Shown here piece by piece: positions 57,806 to 64,000 of a stretch of DNA of 64,000 bases; the first letter of the stretch is position 1, and each line of letters starts with the position of its first letter. The notes below the pieces were generated by a model. That model searched no databases, was not told the DNA's origin, and saw only the letters and a program-made list of their open reading frames with translations. Origin of the DNA: an uncultured Gemmatimonadota bacterium (lineage in GTDB: Bacteria; Gemmatimonadota; Gemmatimonadetes; Gemmatimonadales; Gemmatimonadaceae); contig CADEDA010000001.1 of the NCBI GenBank assembly GCA_902825965.1, positions 304,428 to 368,427 on the forward strand, written 5' to 3'. Both the position numbers and the translations under genes were made by a program.

Positions 57806-60802
57806 ATGCCCAGCCACATCCCCAGCCGCCGCGCGACCCACCCGGTCGTCTCGGCGCTCGCCATCGCCGTCGCCCTCGCTGCCGCTGCACTCGCGGTCAC
57901 GTTGGTCTCGCCCGCACCGGTGTCGGCGCAGGCGCCGACCTCCGCGGCGTCCGCCGGCAAGCGGGCCCTGACGATGGAGGACCTCCTCTCTTGGAAGGGC
58001 ATCCGTTTCCCCACCCTCTCCAACGACGGGCGGTACCTGGCCTACGTGCTCGCGCCCAATGAAGGCGACGCCGAGGTGGTGCTGCGCGGCACGGCGGCTG
58101 GGGCGGCCGAGACGCGTGCCGCGATCGGCGAGCCACCGGCGGGATTCGGCGGTGCGGCCGGCCTGGCGATCTCGGGCAACAACAAGTGGGCGGCCTACAC
58201 GATCTACCCCAAGGCCGAGGATGCCAAGAAGGCGCGCCGCGACCGACGCACGCTGCCCACCAAGCTGGGTGTGGTGGAACTCGCCACCGGCAAGAAGCGC
58301 GAGTTCGACCGCGTGCGCAGCTTCCGGTTCGCCGGTGACCGCTCCGACGTGATCGCACTCCAGCTCATGCCGCCTGACGCACCGGCCGGTGGTGCCGGCG
58401 CCGCGGGCGCGGCGAGCGGTGCGGTGGTGATGCTCGTGGACCTCGCCGGCGGTGCGCCGGTCACGCTCGCCGGAGTGGGCGAGTACGCGTTCGACGAATC
58501 GGGCCAGTACTTCGCGTACACCATCGACCAGCGCGACCAGCTCGGCAACGGCGTGCAGGTGCGCGAGATCGCGACCGGGGTCGTGCGCGCACTCGACGGG
58601 GAGAAGGCCGCCTACCGCCGCCTCACCTGGGCCGACAGCGGCGATGCACTCGCCGTGCTGCGGACCCGCGTGGACTCCGCGACCAAGGACACCCTGAGCA
58701 CGGTGCTGGGCTGGACCCGCGTGGCCTCGAAGACGCCGGTGCTGACGACCATCGACGAGAAGAGCGCCGGCGTGACCGGCGGCCTGGTGGTGAGCCTCGA
58801 CCGCGCCCCCAAGTGGAACGATGCGCAGACCGTGCTCTACTTCGGCCTGCGCGAGCCGCGGCCCGAGGTGCCGGCCTCCACCGCCGCTCCGGTGGGTGGC
58901 GGTGGCAATGCGCCAGCGCCGGGCGCCGGCGCCGGCGGGCAGGTCGCGCCCGCGCGGCAGGACGAGGAGACGCCGTCACTCATCCTCTGGCACTGGAAGG
59001 ACCCGCGCCTGCAGAGCCAGCAGCAGGTGCAGGAGAACGCCGACAAGTCGTTCAACTACCTCGCCGCGTGGCACACCGCCGCACCCAAGGTGGTCAAGCT
59101 CGCCGACGACGACGTGCGGCTGATCAGCATCGGCAATGGCGACCGCTGGGGACTGGGCGCCGACCTCACGCCGTACGAACGCCAGGCCAGCGTGGACGGG
59201 CGTCAGCTGCGCGACCTCTACGCGATCGATGCACTGAGCGGCGCGCGGCACCTGATCGCCAAGGGCATCCAGAATCCGGGCGGACCGTTCCCGCTCCTGC
59301 TCTCCCCGGACGGCCAGCGCGCCGCGTGGTACGATGACGGCCACTGGAACATCCACGAGTTCGCCAGCAAGAGCTCCCGGCGCGTGACCGACGGCGTGCC
59401 GGCGGTCTTCTGGGACGACGAGGACGATCACAACGTGGTGAAGCCGCCGGCCGCGCCGCCCTTCGGCTGGTCGCGCGACTCGCGGCACATCATCCTGCGC
59501 GACAACTGGGACCTCTGGCGGGTGCCGGTCGCCGGTGGCGCGGCGGTGAACCTGACGGTGAACGGCAAGACCGAGGGCATCCGGTACCAGGCCCGCGTGG
59601 CGGCACCGGCGCGGGAACGCGGCATCGACCTGACCAAGCCGCTGTACCTCGAGACCTACGGCGAGCGGAGCAAGAAGGAAGGGCTCGTGACCGTGGACGC
59701 GACGAAGGGCGGGACGCGCACGCTCGCCTGGGAGGACGCGAAGGTGGACTACCGCAAGGCGCGCGACAGCGACGTCTGGGCGTACACCCGCCAGACCTTC
59801 GTGCTGTTCCCGGACTGGTACGCGGCCGACGCGGGCCTCGCGAACCCGCGACGCCTCACCGACGCCAATCCGCAGCAGAAGGACGTGGCGTGGAGCGCCG
59901 GTGCGCGGCTGATCGACTACACCTGCGACAACAACGGCGACCGGTTGCAGGGCGCGCTGTTCCTGCCGGCCGGCTACGAGGAAGGCCGCAAGTACCCGAC
60001 GCTGACCTACATCTATGAGAAGCTCTCGCAGGGCTTCCACGCCTACGCCCAGCCCAACGCCACACGCTACGCGAACCCCAGCGTCTACACGTCCAAGGGC
60101 TACGCGTACTTCATGCCGGACATCACGTACAAGCTCGATGACCCGGGCCGTTCGGCCGTGTGGTGCGTCGTGCCGGCGGTGAAGGCGGCGATCGCCAGCG
60201 GCATCGTCGACCCCGCGAACGTCGCACTGCAGGGCCACAGCTGGGGTGGTTACCAGACGAGCTTCATCGCGACGCAGACGGACATCTTCAAGACCGCCAT
60301 CGCCGGTGCACCGCTCACCGACATGGTCTCGATGTTCAGCTCGGTGTACTGGAACACGGGGTCGGCCAACCAGCCGATCTTCATCTCGAGCCAGGGCCGC
60401 TTCCGCTCGAGCTACGCCAAGGACCCCGACGCGTACCTGCGCAACTCACCCAACCGCTTCGCCAACGACCTCAAGATCCCGTTCATGATCCTGCACAACG
60501 ACCGGGACGGTGCGGTGGACTTCAACCAGGGCATCACGTACTACAACACGCTGCGCGAACTCGGCAAGGACGTGGTGTTGCTCGAGTACGTGGGCGAGAA
60601 CCACGGCCTCGCGCGGCCGATCAACCAGAAGGACTACGCGATGCGCATGCAGGAGTGGTTCGACCACTTCCTGCAGGGCAAGCCGGCGCCGGAATGGATG
60701 CAGGAGGGCGTGCCGCGGCTCAAGATGGAGGAGCACCTGCGGTCGCGGAAACCGCTGCTCGACCCCAAGGCGAAGGTGCCGGACAAGAAGGTCGCGATGT
60801 GA
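57806..60802 (+). CDS. S9-family (prolyl-oligopeptidase-like) peptidase
   Basis: This 998-residue exported peptidase has a signal peptide ending V-S-A-Q about residue 42, then a beta-propeller region and a C-terminal alpha/beta hydrolase domain. The catalytic triad is Ser812 in G-H-S-W-G-G-Y, Asp901 in N-D-R-D-G-A-V and His933 in E-N-H-G-L. Between about residues 352 and 388 there is a Gly/Ala/Pro-rich insertion. The protein is long for an S9 peptidase, in the range of dipeptidyl-peptidase and acylaminoacyl-peptidase relatives. ATG 57806 begins the signal. A strong hairpin follows directly after its stop. Confidence 0.92.
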   Translation: MPSHIPSRRATHPVVSALAIAVALAAAALAVTLVSPAPVSAQAPTSAASAGKRALTMEDLLSWKGIRFPTLSNDGRYLAYVLAPNEGDAEVVLRGTAAGAAETRAAIGEPPAGFGGAAGLAISGNNKWAAYTIYPKAEDAKKARRDRRTLPTKLGVVELATGKKREFDRVRSFRFAGDRSDVIALQLMPPDAPAGGAGAAGAASGAVVMLVDLAGGAPVTLAGVGEYAFDESGQYFAYTIDQRDQLGNGVQVREIATGVVRALDGEKAAYRRLTWADSGDALAVLRTRVDSATKDTLSTVLGWTRVASKTPVLTTIDEKSAGVTGGLVVSLDRAPKWNDAQTVLYFGLREPRPEVPASTAAPVGGGGNAPAPGAGAGGQVAPARQDEETPSLILWHWKDPRLQSQQQVQENADKSFNYLAAWHTAAPKVVKLADDDVRLISIGNGDRWGLGADLTPYERQASVDGRQLRDLYAIDALSGARHLIAKGIQNPGGPFPLLLSPDGQRAAWYDDGHWNIHEFASKSSRRVTDGVPAVFWDDEDDHNVVKPPAAPPFGWSRDSRHIILRDNWDLWRVPVAGGAAVNLTVNGKTEGIRYQARVAAPARERGIDLTKPLYLETYGERSKKEGLVTVDATKGGTRTLAWEDAKVDYRKARDSDVWAYTRQTFVLFPDWYAADAGLANPRRLTDANPQQKDVAWSAGARLIDYTCDNNGDRLQGALFLPAGYEEGRKYPTLTYIYEKLSQGFHAYAQPNATRYANPSVYTSKGYAYFMPDITYKLDDPGRSAVWCVVPAVKAAIASGIVDPANVALQGHSWGGYQTSFIATQTDIFKTAIAGAPLTDMVSMFSSVYWNTGSANQPIFISSQGRFRSSYAKDPDAYLRNSPNRFANDLKIPFMILHNDRDGAVDFNQGITYYNTLRELGKDVVLLEYVGENHGLARPINQKDYAMRMQEWFDHFLQGKPAPEWMQEGVPRLKMEEHLRSRKPLLDPKAKVPDKKVAM

Positions 60803-60843
60803 GCAGGGGGCGGGAGGGCGCGGCGCGCCCTCCCGCCCCCTGC
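60803..60843. terminator. Perfect 19-bp hairpin between convergent genes
   Basis: The arms 60803-60821 and 60825-60843 pair perfectly over 19 bases with a 3-base loop. The hairpin begins right after the S9 peptidase stop and ends 2 bases before the stop of the convergent DUF6174 gene. There is no T-tract on either side, so it may terminate both genes weakly or stabilise mRNA 3' ends. Confidence 0.6.
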
Positions 60844-60845
60844 CG

Positions 60846-61319
60846 TCAGCGACTCGACGACAGCCGCGTGTCGCCGAACTCGCGGACGGTGTGCAGGAAC
60901 TCGTCGTCCGCCACCATCTCGCGGTAGTCCACGATGATCTGCGTCGGGAAGCCACGCGTCGCGTCGTAGGTCACGCGCAGGTCATGCGCGTTGCGCGCGA
61001 GGGCATCGCGTACGGTCTCGAACAGGTCGTCGATGGTCGGGATCTGCGCGAGCGCCGCCCCCGCGAGCGGCTGTCCGCTCTCCACCACCACCGCACTGGT
61101 GACGACCCCGTTCGTGACGGTGACGCGCACCTCGTGGACGACGGCGCAGAAGCAGACGCGTGTGTAGTTGAACTGATACTGCTCCGGCTGGCCCGCGCTC
61201 CAGCGCTGCCGCGCGGACTCGAACTGCACACCCGCGGGATTGATGCCGAAGGGGTCGTCGCCCCCGCAGGCCGAGAGGAAGAGGGCGGCCGCAGCCGCCA
61301 GATGGCGTAGGTGTCTCAT
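60846..61319 (-). CDS. DUF6174 lipoprotein
   Basis: This 157-residue secreted lipoprotein has the lipobox L-S-A-C (Cys about 18) and a short linker. The DUF6174 domain includes W-S-A-G-Q-P-E-Q-Y-Q-F-N-Y-T-R-V-C-F-C (about 40-58), with a C-x-C pair, V-R-V-T-V-T-N-G-V-V and Y-D-A-T-R-G-F-P-T. ATG 61319 has GGAGG 2-3 bases before it. The pair C-F-C may form a disulfide or bind metal. Function is unknown. It is convergent with the S9 peptidase. Confidence 0.83.
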   Translation of the reverse strand: MRHLRHLAAAAALFLSACGGDDPFGINPAGVQFESARQRWSAGQPEQYQFNYTRVCFCAVVHEVRVTVTNGVVTSAVVVESGQPLAGAALAQIPTIDDLFETVRDALARNAHDLRVTYDATRGFPTQIIVDYREMVADDEFLHTVREFGDTRLSSSR

Positions 61320-61350
61320 GCCCTCCACTACTCCGGACCCCGCGGACGCG

Positions 61351-61989
61351 TCACTCGGCCTGGGACGACCAGCGTTTGGCGAGCAGGAAGGCGACGACCC
61401 AGCCCAGACCGGCCGCGAGCACGACATCGCTCACGAAATGTGCCCGTGCCAGCACCCGCGACACCGCGCAACCCGTTGCGAGCACGTAGCCTACCCAGCG
61501 AGCGCGCGGATACAGCCGCGCCAGCATCGCCGCACCGGCGAACGCGACCAGCGTGTGGGAACTCGGCATCGCCAGGCCGGACGTGCTCCACATGCGATCG
61601 GTGACGTCACGGAATCCGTAGAGCCCATCGTGTACGGCCGGACGTTCGCGACGGATCAACAACTTGCCGAGCTCGGCCAGCACTCCCCCCGCCGCGGCAG
61701 CCCCGACCAGCAGCCAGGCCCGGCGCGTGGCCCGCGGCCGACGCTGCACGACGCTGCCTTCCTGCAACGCGATCGCGATGGCCAACGCCACCCAAGTGCC
61801 GAGGAAGCCCATGACGCGCAACAAGCGACCCCAGTCGCGCTCGTAGACCTTGGGATCGTGCAGCGTGTCGTACGCCCACTTGTCCACCAGCAGCGCGAGC
61901 AGCGTACCCAGCAGCGTGATGCCCAGCGCACGCCACAGGACGGCGGGCCGGAACGGGTCCGCCGCGAGGCCCACGCGCTCCCCGTTCAT
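61351..61989 (-). CDS. PAP2-family membrane phosphatase
   Basis: This 212-residue protein has about six membrane helices and the three PAP2 phosphatase blocks: K-L-L-I-R-R-E-R-P (about 117-125), P-S-S-H-T-L-V-A-F-A-G (about 150-160) and S-R-V-L-A-R-A-H-F-V-S-D-V (about 186-198). It would remove phosphate from a lipid substrate such as undecaprenyl diphosphate, phosphatidate or a prenyl phosphate. Its ATG at 61989 overlaps the Nudix stop as ATGA. Because the window also encodes a polyprenol kinase-like protein, a role in recycling lipid phosphates is possible but unproven. Confidence 0.9.
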   Translation of the reverse strand: MNGERVGLAADPFRPAVLWRALGITLLGTLLALLVDKWAYDTLHDPKVYERDWGRLLRVMGFLGTWVALAIAIALQEGSVVQRRPRATRRAWLLVGAAAAGGVLAELGKLLIRRERPAVHDGLYGFRDVTDRMWSTSGLAMPSSHTLVAFAGAAMLARLYPRARWVGYVLATGCAVSRVLARAHFVSDVVLAAGLGWVVAFLLAKRWSSQAE

Positions 61990-62585
61990 CGCCACAGCTC
62001 GTGCAGTCCGCTCAAGATGCGCTCCGTCATGCCCCAGATGGTGAAGTCCCCGTGTACGTACGCCGAGACCCGCAGGCGGAGGTCGCGCACGGTCACCGTC
62101 GTCTCGCTGCGCGCCTCCGGGACGAACAAGGACCCGAGCGCGACCCACCGGTACTCGGCCACCTCGTCGCTGGTCCGGAGCGGCGGCAGGTCAGGGGCGG
62201 CGGCGAAGACGTACGGACGCACGATGATCGGCGGCAACGCCGGTGTGCGCGGGCGCAGCTCGTCGAGTTCGCCGATCAGGCGGCCGTGGGTGCGCAGGTC
62301 GAGCCCGACCTCCTCCATGGTCTCGCGGATCGCCGTCGCCTCGAGCGAGGCGTCCTCCGCATCGTGGCGTCCGCCGGGCAAGCCGATCTGCCCGCTCCAC
62401 GGATCGCCGGCGCGCGTCGCGCGCCGGATCAGCAGCAACTCGGCGTCGTCATCCTCGCGCGGACGGAGCACGAGTGCCACCGCCGCTTCGCGGTACGGTT
62501 CGTCGCGCTCGGCCGGGACCGGCGGTCGCGCCGCCAGGGCGCGCGCGAGTCGCGGGACGAGGGTCGAGGTGGACGTACCGCTCAC
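61986..62585 (-). CDS. Nudix hydrolase (CoA pyrophosphatase-like)
   Basis: This 199-residue protein contains the Nudix box G-G-R-H-D-A-E-D-A-S-L-E-A-T-A-I-R-E-T with following M-E-E-V-G-L, matching G-x5-E-x7-R-E-U-x-E-E-x-G-U. The segment Q-I-G-L-P-G-G before it and L-L-L-I-R-R-A-T-R are like CoA/8-oxo-dGTP type pyrophosphatases (NudL-like). GTG 62585 is preferred over GTG 62612 because it has a GAAGGG element upstream and avoids a 26-base overlap with the rhodanese gene. The reaction is hydrolysis of a nucleoside diphosphate linked to another moiety; the substrate is not certain. Confidence 0.87.
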   Translation of the reverse strand: MSGTSTSTLVPRLARALAARPPVPAERDEPYREAAVALVLRPREDDDAELLLIRRATRAGDPWSGQIGLPGGRHDAEDASLEATAIRETMEEVGLDLRTHGRLIGELDELRPRTPALPPIIVRPYVFAAAPDLPPLRTSDEVAEYRWVALGSLFVPEARSETTVTVRDLRLRVSAYVHGDFTIWGMTERILSGLHELWR

Positions 62586-62586
62586 C

Positions 62587-62949
62587 TCACCCTTCGACCG
62601 GTCCGTTGACACCCATCCACGCGCCCCAGCCGCCAGCGAGGGAGGCGACCGTCTGGTAGCCCATCTGCTGCAGCGTGTCCGCCGCGAGGGCCGAGCGATT
62701 GCCGCCGGCGCAGTAGATGACGAGGTTCGCGTTCCGCGGGATGACCGCCTCGACCTTGGTCTCCATGGTCCCGCGCGGGATCACGATCGCGCCCGGGATG
62801 CGTCCGAGGTTCGTCTCGTTCGGTTCGCGCACGTCGAGCAGCACCGGCGCCTGCGGTCCCCCGAGGGACTTGAGCAACTCGGCTGCGGAGATCTCGCGGA
62901 TTCGCGTCTTGGCTTCGGCGATGAGGTCGGCGCCGGACTTGATGGGCAT
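62587..62949 (-). CDS. Single-domain rhodanese-like sulfurtransferase
   Basis: This 120-residue protein has one rhodanese domain. The active loop is C-A-G-G-N-R-S beginning at Cys80, preceded by V-I-Y, and the family motifs L-L-D-V-R-E-P-N-E-T (37-46) and G-W-G-A-W (about 107) are present. It would move sulfane sulfur as part of thiosulfate or persulfide metabolism. The start ATG 62949 is well placed. It sits 32 bases after the ABC exporter membrane gene on the same strand and directly precedes the Nudix gene. Confidence 0.9.
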   Translation of the reverse strand: MPIKSGADLIAEAKTRIREISAAELLKSLGGPQAPVLLDVREPNETNLGRIPGAIVIPRGTMETKVEAVIPRNANLVIYCAGGNRSALAADTLQQMGYQTVASLAGGWGAWMGVNGPVEG

Positions 62950-62981
62950 GGGAGTCGGGTTGAGGACTGCTGCAAGCTAAC

Positions 62982-64000
62982 TCATCCCACCTGCATCGGC
63001 TCCAAGCGATCGAAGGCCCGCCCCACGGCGAGGATGAGCAGCCAGGCCTCGGTGGCGAGGCCGATCGACGCCGCGACGCCGGTGACGGCGAGCGCCGCGG
63101 CGACCGAGTCGCTGGCCGCGTAGACGAGTGCGCCGACACCGCCGCCGATGATCGACGGCAGCAGGAGCGCGAGCACCAGCGCGAGCAGCGTCGCCACGCT
63201 CGTGAGGATCGCCTGCCCCATCACCTCGAATCCCCCCGGGTTCTTCTCGCCCAGCCGGATCCAGCCGGGGAAGTACACGGCGAGCCCGTTGTGCAGCGTG
63301 AAGTTGATGCCGTTCACCGCCACGATGATGGGGACCGCCCCGAGGAACGCGCCGACGCGCATCGCGCCGGTGAACGCCTCGAGCCCGCCGCCGCGCAACA
63401 CCGTCAGCGCGACGGCAAGCATGAGCACCTGGGGCAATGCGAGGGCCAACGTGCCGGTGAGCACCTCCGCCGCCACCACCTCGCGCCCGGGCAACGGCAG
63501 CGTGCGCATGAGCGGCAGGCGCTGCAGGTCGCTGCGCAGGTCGTTGCGCACCGCACTCGGGCCCCACACGAGCAGCATCGCCAGGAACGCCGAGGCCGCG
63601 CCACCGATGAGTGCCCGCGTGACCGGCTCGGCGTCGTTGAACACCACCGCCGCGACGATCACCAGCAGTGGCGCCAGGAAGAGGCTGCGCAGCTGGTTGG
63701 TGCGGCGCATCCACACGGCGTTCTTCCAGAGGATCGCGTACGCCGGCAGGCCCGTGGCCGCGAGGGGGATGCTCCGGCGCACGTCCTTCGCGCGCGGCTT
63801 GCTGATGCCCCGCATCGTCTGCTGCATCTCGGCGACGGCCACCGCCTGCTTCTCCGACGCCTCGGCGGCCGCCTCCTCGAACGCGATCTCCGAACCCAGC
63901 ACCCACCACACGTGCAGCGCCAGGATGAGCAGGGCCGGGAGCATCGCGACCGCCCAGCCTGCGAGGTCGGCAGCGGCAAGCGGCTCGAACAGCATCCGGA
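62982..64000 (-). CDS. Putative ABC exporter membrane protein, partial at right edge
   Basis: The frame is open to the right edge and the protein has 337 residues from the ATG at 63995, but the true start may lie outside the window. About eight membrane helices are visible, with a cytoplasmic K-P-R-A-K-D-V-R-R-S-I and I-L-W-K-N-A-V-W-M-R-R. The helix plan and the G-P-S-A-V-R-N-D-L-R-S-D-L-Q-R-L-P-L segment match a putative ABC-exporter membrane protein family (PF16962-like). It heads a minus-strand operon with rhodanese, Nudix and PAP2. The substrate is unknown. Confidence 0.7.
   Translation of the reverse strand, partial: RMLFEPLAAADLAGWAVAMLPALLILALHVWWVLGSEIAFEEAAAEASEKQAVAVAEMQQTMRGISKPRAKDVRRSIPLAATGLPAYAILWKNAVWMRRTNQLRSLFLAPLLVIVAAVVFNDAEPVTRALIGGAASAFLAMLLVWGPSAVRNDLRSDLQRLPLMRTLPLPGREVVAAEVLTGTLALALPQVLMLAVALTVLRGGGLEAFTGAMRVGAFLGAVPIIVAVNGINFTLHNGLAVYFPGWIRLGEKNPGGFEVMGQAILTSVATLLALVLALLLPSIIGGGVGALVYAASDSVAAALAVTGVAASIGLATEAWLLILAVGRAFDRLEPMQVG

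Overview
The window is about 70% GC, densely coded on both strands, and looks like chromosomal DNA of a member of the Gemmatimonadota. That assignment is an inference from gene content: a DUF5916 outer-membrane protein, many secreted proteins whose signal peptides end in A-Q, very large Ig-repeat lipoproteins beginning C-G-R-E-V-T-G-P, an S9 peptidase, SPFH-Arc and LytS/LytTR cassettes. I see no insertion sequence, phage gene, CRISPR array or rRNA. One tRNA is present, tRNA-Ala(CGC). Many operon neighbours share a 4-base ATGA or GTGA stop/start overlap, so translational coupling is common and GTG starts are frequent.

Layout. 1-8.5 kb: a partial secreted propeller-like protein, tRNA-Ala with its terminator, class II photolyase, threonine/serine dehydratase and RNase Z; then, on the minus strand, a 3-hydroxyisobutyrate-dehydrogenase-like enzyme, a cysteine-desulfurase-like enzyme, a lipoprotein and a DUF2203 protein; and a Cys-less HMA-like domain. 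8.8-17.5 kb: DUF5916 outer-membrane protein, MgtE followed by two tandem DMT exporters, a long acyl-CoA dehydrogenase and SURF1. 17.7-29.4 kb: two paralogous giant lipoproteins (1770 and 1892 aa) around a small secreted protein with a duplicated Cys motif. 29.4-35.4 kb: DUF72, a UMF1-type MFS transporter, DinB, a DUF1624 membrane protein and a LytS/LytTR two-component pair. 35.4-40.1 kb: an SPFH-Arc cassette with a clear promoter and operator-like inverted repeat, then an alpha/beta hydrolase, a small conserved protein and a beta-lactamase-fold serine hydrolase. 40.1-45.8 kb: an AttEFGH-like ABC exporter whose lipocalin-like subunit is fused to a permease-type membrane segment, then YceI and a DtxR-family regulator. 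45.8-49.7 kb: two secreted proteins, a GNAT-like protein and an OleC-like AMP-forming ligase. 49.7-57.1 kb: a five-gene minus-strand operon. 57.2-64 kb: ExbD/TolR, an S9 peptidase, a DUF6174 lipoprotein, PAP2, Nudix, rhodanese and a partial ABC exporter membrane protein.

The best candidate for an undescribed system is the operon at 57132-49712. It encodes class I HMG-CoA reductase, a UbiA prenyltransferase, an ATP-grasp/phosphohistidine (PEP-synthase or rifampin-phosphotransferase-like) enzyme, a BtaA/DUF3419 aminocarboxypropyl transferase and a CTP-dependent polyprenol-kinase-like membrane protein. Every junction overlaps by exactly 4 bases, and the operon is convergent with the OleC-like ligase and GNAT genes. 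Together these suggest a dedicated pathway for an isoprenoid-containing, possibly aminocarboxypropylated (betaine-lipid-like) membrane lipid. This is inference from gene families and context; the product is unknown.
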